Of a DNA stretch of 64,000 nt, positions 1 through 8,108 are shown piece by piece. Position 1 is the first letter of the stretch. Each line of letters opens with the position of its first letter. Below the pieces are notes generated by a model. That model worked only from the letters and a program-made list of their open reading frames with translations, did not search any database and had not been told where the DNA came from. This DNA comes from Stigonema ocellatum SAG 48.90 = DSM 106950 (GTDB taxonomy: Bacteria; Cyanobacteriota; Cyanobacteriia; Cyanobacteriales; Nostocaceae), in assembly GCA_016903675.1 (NCBI GenBank), contig JADQBA010000024.1, forward strand, positions 20,136-84,135, written 5' to 3'. A program made the translations under genes and the position numbers.

Positions 1-1
1 A

Positions 2-409
2 ATGGTAGTGCAGCAAACCCTAGATTCTGCAAGAGTAACATTTCAAAATACTCAAAAAATTACATCTGATTTAGATGAATTGACTGGTGATCCAACTTTT
101 CGGCAAAATCTCCGGCAACTGGTGAATGGTCTTAAAAGCTTAGTGTCTTCTACACAGCAGATGCAGCAGCAAATGCAGGTTGCTACTACTCTAGACTCGC
201 TAAAAGCTGCTGTTGACAACCCAAATGCGGCAATTCCCACCCCAGAGAGAAACCAAAAACAGATCATGTTTAATATCTCACCTACTGCTTTAAAGACTGC
301 TGACAAACAGTCTCAACCAACCGCCATTCTCTTTACCCCCTCCTCATCCCAAGAAAACCTATTGAAACAACTTAGGGAATATGGGGAGATCAGGAAGCAG
401 GAGAAGTAG
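2..409 (+). CDS. MCE/MlaD-family protein, C-terminal fragment (runs in from upstream)
   Basis: The reading frame is open from the first bases, so the gene begins outside the window; the in-frame ATG at 2 is not a credible start. The visible 135 residues hold an amphipathic helical stretch ending in a Gln-rich run (SSTQQMQQQMQ) and a low-complexity tail. The segment FRQNLRQLVNGLKSLVSSTQ resembles the C-terminal region of cyanobacterial MlaD/MCE proteins, which bind lipid and sit in the membrane as the substrate-binding part of an ABC lipid transporter. The MCE domain itself is not in view, so the family call rests on the tail alone. No other transporter subunit follows it. Confidence 0.62.
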   Translation: MVVQQTLDSARVTFQNTQKITSDLDELTGDPTFRQNLRQLVNGLKSLVSSTQQMQQQMQVATTLDSLKAAVDNPNAAIPTPERNQKQIMFNISPTALKTADKQSQPTAILFTPSSSQENLLKQLREYGEIRKQEK

Positions 410-424
410 AAAAATTCTTAGTTC

Positions 425-480
425 GTAGTTGCGCTTTAGCGCCGGTTAAACCACGATTTTATGCGCCCAAGCGCAACTAC
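425..480. repeat. Dispersed inverted repeat, GTAGTTGCGCTT type
   Basis: GTAGTTGCGCTT (425-436) pairs with AAGCGCAACTAC (469-480) as a perfect 12-bp inverted repeat around a 32-nt spacer. The same arm recurs at 63311-63422, so this is a dispersed family in this genome. Confidence 0.75.
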
Positions 481-610
481 AAACATTTGTAACAAGTCAA
501 GGGAGCATCTAATTTGTCAATAAGCAATCTTCCCAACCTACGTAAAATCTGCTGTTAACAGTTGACTGTCAAAAGACCAAACGATTTGTTCATAACTCAA
601 ATAGGATAGC

Positions 611-699
611 TATAGGACTCCTCCGCAGATTTTTGAAATATACGTAGGTATGGCTAAAGCCCTACATATGCCGCTTTTGTAGGGCATAGCCCCACCTAC
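611..699. repeat. Dispersed palindromic element, TCCTCCGCAGATTTTTGAAA family
   Basis: A 38-nt left flank (611-648) ending in ACGTAGG matches the flank at 20384-20421 at 35 of 38 positions. An imperfect hairpin follows, from GTAGG at 644 to CCTAC at 699. The two copies share flank and layout but differ in the stem sequence. Confidence 0.7.
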
Positions 700-741
700 A
701 GTACTTAAAATTTTCATAAATCATTTATGATTCCCATATAA

Positions 742-1038
742 CTAATTCCAATCTTCTTCTTCTTTTTTGCCGCGACTTTTGTAAATTCCCCCGAGACTAT
801 GAATCTGGCGGGTTTGCTCATAAAGTTCCGCTTCGGTAAGTTCCCATTGTTGCAGAACTTTATCTAAGTCTCTTTGGATATCTCTCGCACCAGGGAAGCC
901 TTGATAACGGATGCGTAATCTGGCTAGTTCTGCTAAGTTATAATTCGTCGCCTCTTGAGCTAATAAACTATTGACGCTTGTGCGATCGCGCATGTATTGG
1001 GGATGCTGTTGGTCTTTACTAACTGAAACTTCAGTCAT
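742..1038 (-). CDS. DUF3288 family protein
   Basis: A 98-residue soluble protein if translation starts at the ATG at 1038 (MTEVSVSKDQQHPQY); an upstream in-frame start at 1089 would add 17 residues unlike the family. The core (NLAELARLRIRYQGFPGARD then IQRDLDKVLQQWELTEAELY) matches what I recall of the small cyanobacterial DUF3288 family, whose function is unknown. There are no membrane segments or signal peptide, and the C-terminus is highly charged (KSRGKKEEEDWN). It stands alone between the MCE-like gene and clpC, on the opposite strand to both. Family call is fairly secure; biological role unknown. Confidence 0.8.
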   Translation of the reverse strand: MTEVSVSKDQQHPQYMRDRTSVNSLLAQEATNYNLAELARLRIRYQGFPGARDIQRDLDKVLQQWELTEAELYEQTRQIHSLGGIYKSRGKKEEEDWN

Positions 1039-1420
1039 AACAATTTTATATACTTTTTTTAATAAATCTAATTTAAGATAAGTTTTCAAGTACTATGGAA
1101 GGTACATAACCACATTCTATAGGTAAGTGGACATAAATAAACAGCCCTGCTATTAAACCTTTTCTTGGTTGCTGAGCAACCGTAAAATTCACGGGTTCTG
1201 ATAAAGTTTTTCTAAAATCTGTGTACGGGAGAGTAGTAGTGTTATATAAGTTACTAAGCCAAGGTAGACGGCTACCACACCTTCAACCTTACGGCTCTCC
1301 CTACTGCCGGTTGAGTTTAAATAAAGATACATTGTCTGTAAGAAAAGTAGACAAAAATTCAGGTGAGAATAAAATTAATCTCACCCAAAGCCCAAGCAGC
1401 AAGGGAGCACGAAACCCGAT
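1039..1420. other. Intergenic region upstream of clpC
   Basis: About 380 bases between the divergent DUF3288 and clpC genes, which must carry both promoters. I see a short palindrome GGTTGCT-G-AGCAACC near 1169-1183, a GGGAGAG/CTCTCCC pair spanning roughly 1228-1300, and the start-proximal hairpin listed separately. I could not assign a promoter. An open frame at 1221-1457 has no protein character. Confidence 0.5.
1362..1385 (+). promoter_or_regulatory. Hairpin in the clpC leader
   Basis: GGTGAGA (1362-1368) and TCTCACC (1379-1385) form a perfect 7-bp inverted repeat with a 10-nt A/T-rich loop, 35 nt before the clpC ATG. It could be an mRNA hairpin or a repressor site of CtsR/CIRCE type in general position, but the sequence is not a CIRCE element. 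The ribosome site AAGGGAG at 1401-1407 lies downstream of it and is free of the stem. Confidence 0.4.
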
Positions 1421-3880
1421 ATGTTTGAACACTTCACTTCCGAAGCAATTAAAGTAGTTATGCTAGCCCAGGAGGAAGCACGTCGCCTGGGACACAATTT
1501 TGTAGGAACTGAGCAAATTCTCCTAGGGTTAATTGGAGAAGGAACCGGGGTTGCTGCCAAAGTGCTGAAAGACTTGGGCGTAACCCTCAAAGACGCACGT
1601 CGAGAAGTAGAAAAAATTATTGGTCGGGGTTCAGGCTTTGTGCCTACAGAAATTCCCTTTACCCCCAAGGTGAAAAGCCTGTTCGAGCAATCATTTAGAG
1701 AAGCTCGCAGTCTGGGACACAATTATATTGGTACTGAACACTTACTCTTAGGATTGACCGAAGCAGGTGAAGGCGTTGCTGCCAAAGTACTGCAAAATCT
1801 GGGGCTTGATCTCTCACAAGTCCGAACCGCTATCATTCGTCACCTTGGCGAAGTTGCATCTGTTCCGGCTGGAAACCGTGGTGGTTCACAAAGACGCAAC
1901 CAAGCGCTCACCATAGAAGAATTTGGTCGAAATCTCACTAAATTAGCAGCAGAAGGCAAGCTAGACCCTGTGGTCGGTCGTGATTCGGAAATAGAACGCG
2001 CTATCCAGATTCTTGGTCGGCGTACTAAGAATAACCCCGTCTTGGTTGGGGAACCGGGGGTTGGTAAAACAGCCATCGCCGAAGGTCTAGCGCAACGCAT
2101 TATTAACCAAGACATACCCGACATTCTACAAAACAAGCAAGTCATCAGCCTCGATATGGGGTCGGTGGTAGCAGGTACTCGCTTTCGTGGCGATTTTGAA
2201 GAACGCCTCAAGAAAATTATGGAGGAGGTTCGCACGGAAGGAAATATCATCCTAGTGATAGATGAAATTCACACTCTGGTAGGTGCAGGTGGTACAGAAG
2301 GTGGTCTGGATGCATCCAACATCCTCAAACCAGCATTGGCACGTGGTGAACTTCAGTGCATAGGAGCAACCACCATTGACGAGTATCGTCAGCACATCGA
2401 GCGAGATGCAGCCTTAGAGCGTCGTTTCCAACCAATTAAGGTAGGAGAACCGTCGGTAGAAGAAACTATTCAGATTCTACAAGGTTTACGTTCCGCTTAT
2501 GAGCAACACCACAAAGTAAACATCTCTGATGCTGCACTGGTTGCAGCAGCTAACTTGTCAGACCGCTACATTAGCGATCGCTTCTTGCCCGATAAAGCAA
2601 TTGACTTGATTGATGAAGCAGGTTCTCGCGTTCGTTTGCGGAACTCTCTGGCTTCTAGTAATCGAGAACTGAAGCGCGAACTGATAGCAGTTAGCAAAGA
2701 AAAACAAGGAGCAGTCAGAACGCAAGATTTTGACAAGGCTGGACAACTGCGCGATCGCGAGTTGGAAATCGAAACACAACTACAAGCAGAACCACAAAAT
2801 ACTCAGGTTGTCAACAGTCCCATAGTAGATGAGGAAGACATCGCTGAAATCGTTTCCTCCTGGACTGGTGTACCAGTCAACAAGCTGACTGAATCTGAGT
2901 CAGAGTTGCTTCTACACCTAGAAGACACCCTCCACCAGCGTCTCATTGGTCAAGAACAAGCAGTCACCGCTGTTTCCAAAGCCATCCGTCGCGCCCGCGT
3001 TGGGTTAAAGAACCCCAACCGTCCCATTGCTAGCTTTATCTTCTCAGGTCCAACCGGAGTCGGTAAAACAGAATTAGCGAAAGCATTGGCTTCCTACTTC
3101 TTCGGTTCCGAAGAATCCATGATTCGCCTAGATATGTCCGAGTACATGGAACGCCACACCGTCTCCAAACTCATTGGTTCGCCCCCTGGTTATGTAGGAT
3201 ACGACGAAGGCGGACAACTGACTGAAGCTGTGCGGCGCAAACCATACACTGTGGTGCTGTTTGACGAAATCGAGAAAGCACACCCCGATGTATTCAACAT
3301 GCTGCTGCAAATTTTGGATGACGGTCACCTCACCGACGCCAAAGGTCGGAAAGTGGACTTCAAGAACACGCTGTTGATTATGACTTCTAACATCGGTTCT
3401 AAGGTGATTGAGAAAGGTGGTGGTGGTTTAGGCTTCGAGTTTTCCGCCAACGAAACTGAGGCTAGTTACAACCGCATCCGTACACTGGTCAACGAGGAAC
3501 TAAAAGCTTACTTCCGTCCAGAGTTCCTCAACCGGATTGATGACATGATTGTCTTCACTCAGTTGCAGAAGGCTGAAATCAAGCAAATCGCTGAGATTAT
3601 GCTACGGGAAGTGTTTAGCCGCTTGGTTGAAAAGGGAATTACTCTACAGGTTACCGAAAGCTTTAAGGAGCGTGTGGTACAAGAAGGGTATAACCCTAGC
3701 TATGGTGCTAGACCTTTACGTCGGGCGATCGTCCGTCTGTTAGAAGATTCTCTGGCTGAAGCTATTCTGTCTGGTCAAATCACACAAGGCGACACTGCTG
3801 TTGTTGATGTTGACGATGACGGTCAGGTGATTGTACGTAAGTCAGAGGAACGGGAGTTGTTACTCACGAATGTAGGTTAA
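1421..3880 (+). CDS. clpC: ATP-dependent Clp protease ATP-binding subunit ClpC
   Basis: An 819-residue Hsp100 unfoldase that feeds substrates to ClpP in the cytoplasm; in cyanobacteria ClpC is essential and also tied to thylakoid and antenna protein turnover. Two Clp_N repeats fill residues 1-145, the first AAA domain has Walker A GEPGVGKT at 210-217 and IDEIHTLVGAG, a UVR-type helix (DFDKAGQLRDRELEIE) lies near 440, and the second AAA domain has GPTGVGKT at 543-550. A GLGF tripeptide loop near 667 fits the ClpP-docking loop. Length and domain order are normal. The start gives the canonical MFEHFTSEAIKVVMLAQEEA, preceded by AAGGGAG 13 nt upstream. It is monocistronic, ending at a strong terminator. 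Confidence 0.97.
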   Translation: MFEHFTSEAIKVVMLAQEEARRLGHNFVGTEQILLGLIGEGTGVAAKVLKDLGVTLKDARREVEKIIGRGSGFVPTEIPFTPKVKSLFEQSFREARSLGHNYIGTEHLLLGLTEAGEGVAAKVLQNLGLDLSQVRTAIIRHLGEVASVPAGNRGGSQRRNQALTIEEFGRNLTKLAAEGKLDPVVGRDSEIERAIQILGRRTKNNPVLVGEPGVGKTAIAEGLAQRIINQDIPDILQNKQVISLDMGSVVAGTRFRGDFEERLKKIMEEVRTEGNIILVIDEIHTLVGAGGTEGGLDASNILKPALARGELQCIGATTIDEYRQHIERDAALERRFQPIKVGEPSVEETIQILQGLRSAYEQHHKVNISDAALVAAANLSDRYISDRFLPDKAIDLIDEAGSRVRLRNSLASSNRELKRELIAVSKEKQGAVRTQDFDKAGQLRDRELEIETQLQAEPQNTQVVNSPIVDEEDIAEIVSSWTGVPVNKLTESESELLLHLEDTLHQRLIGQEQAVTAVSKAIRRARVGLKNPNRPIASFIFSGPTGVGKTELAKALASYFFGSEESMIRLDMSEYMERHTVSKLIGSPPGYVGYDEGGQLTEAVRRKPYTVVLFDEIEKAHPDVFNMLLQILDDGHLTDAKGRKVDFKNTLLIMTSNIGSKVIEKGGGGLGFEFSANETEASYNRIRTLVNEELKAYFRPEFLNRIDDMIVFTQLQKAEIKQIAEIMLREVFSRLVEKGITLQVTESFKERVVQEGYNPSYGARPLRRAIVRLLEDSLAEAILSGQITQGDTAVVDVDDDGQVIVRKSEERELLLTNVG

Positions 3881-3901
3881 GTTATACCATCTCACTCCTT
3901 G

Positions 3902-3919
3902 CCCCCTTAATAAAGGGGG
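3902..3919. repeat. CCCCCTT/AAGGGGG hairpin after clpC
   Basis: A 7-bp perfect stem (3902-3908, 3913-3919) with loop AATA lies 20 nt after the clpC stop. It lacks a T-run, so it is more likely a dispersed repeat than the terminator, which lies 55 nt further on. Confidence 0.5.
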
Positions 3920-3973
3920 TTGGGGAGTTCACTTCTGGCTAACATTAGGTGGAATGGGATGAGTAATTGTTTT

Positions 3974-4002
3974 CTCCTAGTAGAAATGCTAGGAGATTTT
4001 TT
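3974..4002 (+). terminator. Rho-independent terminator of clpC
   Basis: CTCCTAG (3974-3980) and CTAGGAG (3989-3995) form a 7-bp stem with an 8-nt loop, followed by a T-run at 3997-4002. Confidence 0.8.
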
Positions 4003-4025
4003 ATGTAATTCCTGAGCAAAATTTT

Positions 4026-4532
4026 TCAATAACCAATTATTAGTATGCCTAGTAATGGTAGAGTAATCCTGTTGCTTGCATACAAAGTTTCCAAATAATC
4101 ACAGACTTTCTTAAAATCATCCTTACCACGGTAATGATTTCTAACTGCCATAACCAAATATTCGACTTCCCGCATCATGCTAGCTTTAAAAATATCCTTT
4201 AAAAACTGATTATTATCAACTGCTCTACCCGCTTCTACCTCTAGAACTATCTTGCTATCTGCACTTAAAGCATCTGGTTCAAAATATTTGTCCTCATCAC
4301 TATTTAATCCAAATAAAACTTGTACACGAATTTTATGTTCTTTTTTTTTCCCTTTTTCAACTCTCATATCTGCTTGTATCAGATAGGGTTCCAGTAGTCG
4401 CAAAACTTCATTACTACTAAGGTTCTTATTCTGAGAATTAATTAGCTCTTCTACTTGGAAAAAACAGTGTAAAATATTTCTTAGTTGGTGATTAATGTCA
4501 ACATTTTCAGGAAAAAACTGATACCTAAGCAT
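4026..4532 (-). CDS. Hypothetical protein, possible PD-(D/E)XK-type nuclease fold
   Basis: A 168-residue soluble protein from the ATG at 4532; the only earlier in-frame start is a TTG at 4547. I do not recognise the family with certainty. Residues roughly 95-125 read PDALSADSKIVLEVEAGRA, a Pro-Asp followed some ten residues later by a hydrophobic strand and Glu-x-Glu, which is the layout of PD-(D/E)XK nuclease cores; Lys-rich surface segments (KGKKKEHK) surround it. It points away from the adjacent AAA/TOPRIM-like pair and shares its upstream region, so it may be part of the same defence locus or merely a neighbour. Nuclease activity is inference. Confidence 0.55.
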   Translation of the reverse strand: MLRYQFFPENVDINHQLRNILHCFFQVEELINSQNKNLSSNEVLRLLEPYLIQADMRVEKGKKKEHKIRVQVLFGLNSDEDKYFEPDALSADSKIVLEVEAGRAVDNNQFLKDIFKASMMREVEYLVMAVRNHYRGKDDFKKVCDYLETLYASNRITLPLLGILIIGY

Positions 4533-4694
4533 CTGGTAAATTAACAAATCTCAGAACTTATGTTTGTATAGTTCCCTGAAATTCGGCAAAAGTAACAGTT
4601 TTAGGTTAAAATTTACGGACTCATGTAAGGTGGTTGATCTAAGTGCTGTTACGTGGAAGCAATGTTTGGCAATCATCTGCCAGAAGCCACCTAT

Positions 4695-4711
4695 ACAGAT
4701 TGAGCCAGATA
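4695..4711. repeat. 17-bp direct repeat, left copy
   Basis: ACAGATTGAGCCAGATA here recurs exactly at 6349-6365, inside the DUF3226 gene. Flanking bases are unrelated. The two copies bracket most of the AAA/DUF3226 pair. Confidence 0.6.
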
Positions 4712-4766
4712 GAGGCAAAAGAAGCTTTAGCTAAGTTACAGGAAACCGACGGTAATAAATTAAGCC

Positions 4767-5843
4767 ATGTTGCGCTCATTTACACTCAGGAACTTTCGTT
4801 GCTTCCAGAACTTTACCCTTGAGTCACTGGAACGAGTGAACCTAATCGCTGGAAAGAATAACGTTGGCAAGACATCACTACTAGAAGCTATTTTTATTTT
4901 CCTTAACCCGACCAACCCTGAATCACTAATTCAGGTTAATCGCCTGCGGGGTATTTCAAGGAGTATTCGATTTGAGGATATCGAAGAAATGAGAGGATTT
5001 TTCTTCAACCAAGATATAAATAAAGTTATTGAAATAGGTGGTGTGGGAAATAACGAAATACAAAGAACTCTAAAAATTCGTTTTCCAGAATCAGAAGAAG
5101 CTCAGATAGATGATTTACCACATAAGAGTATAGATTTTAAATCTGATGAATCACTAACAACAGAAGTCAGACCATACGATAGGTTAGAGTTGGAGTACCA
5201 AGACCCAAACAGTGAAATAAAAACCTCAAGCATTTCTTTAAGAGCCGATGGGAAATTACTGGGTAATCGTTATCGGCGAGAAAAGTTTCCGTTGGGTATA
5301 TATCTCACGACTAGCACACGCTCTCCAATAGAAGATGCCGAACGTTTTAGTAACTTGGAACGTGTAGGACGGCAAGATGAAGTGTTAGAAACACTTCGTT
5401 TGTTAGAGCCACGCTTGCAACGCCTGAGCTTACTGGTTATGAATCGTGAGCCGATGATCAATGGTGATATTGGTATGGGTGAGCTTGTCCCATTACCGCT
5501 GATGGGAGAAGGCATGGGGCGTTTGCTCTCAATTATTTTAGCGATCGCTAATGCTAAAGGTGGAACAATTTTAATTGACGACATAGAAAATGGTTTGCAT
5601 CACTCAGTGTTGATTGATGTTTGGAAAGCAATAGCTGATGCTGCTCGTCGCGCAGATGTACAGATATTTGCCACCACCCACAGTTATGAGTGTATAATAT
5701 CTGCCCACCAAGCGTTTGAGACTAGTGAGAAAGATGATTTCCGTTACCATCGACTTGAGCGGGTCAAAGATAAAATTCAAGCAATAACTTACGATATGGA
5801 AAACTTGGCAACCTCTGACGAGATGAACTTGGAGATGCGCTAA
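4767..5843 (+). CDS. OLD-like AAA family ATPase (first gene of a putative defence pair)
   Basis: A 358-residue ATPase of the AAA_15/AAA_21 (SMC-like, OLD-related) group. The N-terminus MLRSFTLRNFRCFQNF is the family's typical opening, followed by Walker A GKNNVGKTSLLEAI (residues 29-42) and, near residue 270, Walker B GTILIDDIENGLHHS with the downstream FATTHSYECI switch-like strand. The middle holds the charged insertion usual in this group. It has no nuclease domain of its own, unlike one-chain OLD proteins. Its stop codon overlaps the next start (TAATG), so the two are translationally coupled. Family knowledge (OLD, PARIS AriA, Gabija A) suggests an ATP-dependent sensor that controls the partner nuclease. 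The ATPase call is secure; the defence role is inferred. Confidence 0.85.
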   Translation: MLRSFTLRNFRCFQNFTLESLERVNLIAGKNNVGKTSLLEAIFIFLNPTNPESLIQVNRLRGISRSIRFEDIEEMRGFFFNQDINKVIEIGGVGNNEIQRTLKIRFPESEEAQIDDLPHKSIDFKSDESLTTEVRPYDRLELEYQDPNSEIKTSSISLRADGKLLGNRYRREKFPLGIYLTTSTRSPIEDAERFSNLERVGRQDEVLETLRLLEPRLQRLSLLVMNREPMINGDIGMGELVPLPLMGEGMGRLLSIILAIANAKGGTILIDDIENGLHHSVLIDVWKAIADAARRADVQIFATTHSYECIISAHQAFETSEKDDFRYHRLERVKDKIQAITYDMENLATSDEMNLEMR

Positions 5844-6454
5844 TGTCCAGCAAACCAACTCAAATCTCCAAACCTAAACTGCTTATTGGTGAAGGGTCTG
5901 AAGAGGTTCTATTTTTCAATGCATTGCTTAGCTATCTCAAAATTACTGATGTTCAAGTAGAACAATATCGAGGTAAGCAAAAGCTTGCAAGTTATTTGAA
6001 AAACTTACCCAAAGTAACGGGTTATCAACAACTTGTTTCCCTGGGGATTACAAGAGATGCAGATGATTCTGCCGCAAGTGCATTTCAAAGTGTAAGTGGT
6101 TCTTTAAAAGGTGCTGAATTACCTGTACCAAGTAAGCCCAGAGAAATTACCGGAAATAGTCCCCAAGTAAGCGTATTGATTCTTCCGGATTATCAAGATA
6201 GCGGAATGCTTGAAGACCTTTGTCTAGCCGCAGTTGCGACAGATCCAGTTATGCAATGTGTAGACGATTACTTCAAATGTATTTTCAATACTATTGAAAG
6301 ACAAACCAAAAATATGGCGAAAGCACGTGTCCATGCTTGGTTATCGGCACAGATTGAGCCAGATAAGCGTTTGGGAGAAGCAGCAAACGCTGGTTACTTG
6401 CCTTGGGATAGCCCTGTATTTGATGGTCTAAAGCAATTCTTGCAAGCTCTATAA
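5843..6454 (+). CDS. DUF3226 / TOPRIM-like protein (second gene of the putative defence pair)
   Basis: A 203-residue protein starting inside the stop codon of the AAA gene. An N-terminal LLIGEGSEEVLFFNALL (residues 14-30) carries the conserved Glu of a TOPRIM fold, and GITRDADDSAASAF (near residue 70) supplies the Asp-x-Asp pair; a later VSVLILPDY strand completes the Rossmann-like core. This matches DUF3226, which I recall as TOPRIM-like. In OLD nucleases the TOPRIM domain cuts nucleic acid and is fused to the AAA part; in PARIS a separate TOPRIM-like DUF4435 protein (AriB) is released by its AAA partner. By analogy this is the likely effector. Substrate and trigger are unknown. Confidence 0.8.
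   Translation: MSSKPTQISKPKLLIGEGSEEVLFFNALLSYLKITDVQVEQYRGKQKLASYLKNLPKVTGYQQLVSLGITRDADDSAASAFQSVSGSLKGAELPVPSKPREITGNSPQVSVLILPDYQDSGMLEDLCLAAVATDPVMQCVDDYFKCIFNTIERQTKNMAKARVHAWLSAQIEPDKRLGEAANAGYLPWDSPVFDGLKQFLQAL
6349..6365. repeat. 17-bp direct repeat, right copy
   Basis: Exact copy of 4695-4711, here encoding QIEPD in the DUF3226 protein. The left copy can also be read as QIEPDR but without similarity beyond it. Confidence 0.6.
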
Positions 6455-6680
6455 TGCCTTCTACAAACTCTATTGAGATGGTGACCGAATAATTACTAAT
6501 TCGTAATTCGTAATTAATAAATTAAGGGTGCAAGCAGCTTAATTTATTAATGAAAAAATAAATAAATGCATCATCAATATTCAAGCAAGAGCATTTATGC
6601 ATGGGGTAATAATTACGAATTACGTTAGCGAGTCCACTCACTCGGGGAGAGCAAGCGGGCGAACGAGCGTCATTACGAAT
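6455..6680. repeat. AATTCGTAATT-type repeats downstream of the DUF3226 gene
   Basis: Copies of AATTCGTAATTCG and the reverse form AATTACGAATTACG lie at about 6495-6512, 6608-6625 and 6672-6689, surrounding AT-rich sequence and a GC-rich piece at 6627-6670. The same words recur at 20703-20724, 22068-22083, 26497, 26773 and 29365. No gene is visible here. Confidence 0.55.
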
Positions 6681-6686
6681 TACGAA

Positions 6687-7784
6687 TTATGTTGACTCTT
6701 TCGTTAACATCTCTGCTACTTCTTCACCCCCAACAGGATTATCGGTATCACTAGAAACAGAAGCCCAACCATCAATTGCATCTTTGATAAAACCCGCTAC
6801 AGGAACAGCAATAACTAATCCCAATACTCCCCCAATATAGGTTCCAAGCAGTAAAGAAATGACTACCCATATGGGTCTGAGTCCTGTAAAACTACCCAGG
6901 AGGCGGGGCGCGATCGCCTGATCAATCAACTGGTCAATGACAACAGCTATAGCTAAAACCTTGACTGCTAACCAAAAGTCGTGTGATGCTGTGATGAGAA
7001 TTATTACACCAAGACTGACCACATCCCCAAAGGGAATTAAGCTAAAAATTCCAATTCCCCAACCAAAGAGTAAACCAAACGGGACTTGGAGAGCTAAAAA
7101 CATTAATGTTTGTGACACTCCTATCAGGACAGCCAAAGATATCTGACCAATTAGGTAATTTTGGAAATTCTCCTGAAGCGATCGCTGTACCTGCTGATTA
7201 AAATTCCAAGGCAACTTCTTAAATAAACCTGACGAAAGTTTCTCACCATCTAATAAAAAATAAAAAGTCAGCACTACTACAATTATCGTTTCTGAAATAC
7301 TATCAAGAGTGCCTAAAACCAGGCTAAAAAGTTTATCGGTAAGATGCCCAAATTCATTAGGTAAGCGGTTTGATACTTGCTCAACTATCTGCCTTAAATT
7401 AACGTTAAATCCGTGGCTAACAGCCCAATTATTAAGGTTCTGGAGTTTTTCCTCACTAGAATCAATCCATTGGGGAAGTAGTTTAGCCATCTCATGAAAT
7501 TGCTGTATAACAATGGGCACTAAAGTAATACCCACAGCAATAATAATAACTGAAGTTGATATAAAAACTAATGCTACTGCGTAGTTTCGTTTAACTCCAC
7601 GTTGCTCCAAAACCGAAACCGGGTAATTTAAAATGAAAGCAAGCAACGTTGCTAATATAAAAATTGTTACTAATGGTTGAAAATATTGTAAAAGACGAAA
7701 TGCCAGCAACCCATTGAGAAAAACTAATGGAAACAGCAGCGTCAAAATCAACCATTCTACTAATTTCTTAAGTGATAATTTCAT
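6687..7784 (-). CDS. AI-2E family transporter (membrane permease)
   Basis: A 365-residue integral membrane protein from the ATG at 7784 (MKLSLKKLVEWLILTLLFPL), which has a GGAAAA ribosome site 10 nt upstream; a start at 7841 would add a 19-residue polar leader. The pattern is typical of the family: paired N-terminal helices, a central amphipathic soluble stretch (residues about 100-170), then a cluster of helices containing FGWGIGIFSLIPFGDVVSLG and a C-terminal GGVLGLVIAVPVAGFIKD. Named after the E. coli autoinducer-2 exporter TqsA, but most members have unknown or ion-transport roles. A second member lies at 19142-20191, only distantly similar. No operon partners. Confidence 0.87.
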   Translation of the reverse strand: MKLSLKKLVEWLILTLLFPLVFLNGLLAFRLLQYFQPLVTIFILATLLAFILNYPVSVLEQRGVKRNYAVALVFISTSVIIIAVGITLVPIVIQQFHEMAKLLPQWIDSSEEKLQNLNNWAVSHGFNVNLRQIVEQVSNRLPNEFGHLTDKLFSLVLGTLDSISETIIVVVLTFYFLLDGEKLSSGLFKKLPWNFNQQVQRSLQENFQNYLIGQISLAVLIGVSQTLMFLALQVPFGLLFGWGIGIFSLIPFGDVVSLGVIILITASHDFWLAVKVLAIAVVIDQLIDQAIAPRLLGSFTGLRPIWVVISLLLGTYIGGVLGLVIAVPVAGFIKDAIDGWASVSSDTDNPVGGEEVAEMLTKEST

Positions 7785-8108
7785 CTGATTTTCCGAACAT
7801 AAATCTGTTTGAACCCACCCACAATCCACATCCGATAGCAATCCTATTTAAGCAAGACAAGGGAGACAAGGGAGACAAGGGGGACTTGGGGGACTTGGGG
7901 GACTTGGGGGACTTGGGGGACAAGGAGGATAAGGGGGACAGAGAATGAAATATGAATATAAATATGATGATGATAATCAGGGAGGACTTGGGGGACAAGG
8001 GGGACAAGGGGGACTTGGGAGAGGTGCACAGATTACTATACAAATAAATCCCAACGACTTATCCATTATATTTCTTTCATAATTCATAATTCATAATTCA
8101 TAATTCCC
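7785..8108. repeat. GGGGGACTT tandem repeat region
   Basis: Between pyrF-pyrE and the permease gene, 7857-7935 and 7980-8023 consist mainly of GGGGGACTT and GGGGGACAA units, split by a short AT-rich segment; TTCATAATTCATAATTC repeats follow at 8078-8106. The region is open in several frames but encodes only repeated Ser-Pro-Lys peptides. The same unit recurs at 16735-16780, 51945-51985 and 60310-60365. Confidence 0.8.

Larger units (their letters stand above)
410..741. other. Intergenic region with two repeat elements, no gene seen
   Basis: About 330 bases between convergent genes. It holds the GTAGTTGCGCTT inverted repeat at 425-480 and the TCCTCCGCAGATTTTTGAAA element at 611-699, listed separately. 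I see no open frame with family character and no clear terminator. Confidence 0.6.

Noticed and set aside
1221..1457. Plus-strand frame overlapping the clpC start
   Set aside because: No family resemblance, runs over the clpC ribosome site and hairpin, and competes with a certain gene.
7768..8043. Open frame encoding Ser-Pro-Lys repeats
   Set aside because: Product of GGGGGACTT tandem DNA; two phases are open at once and neither has family character.
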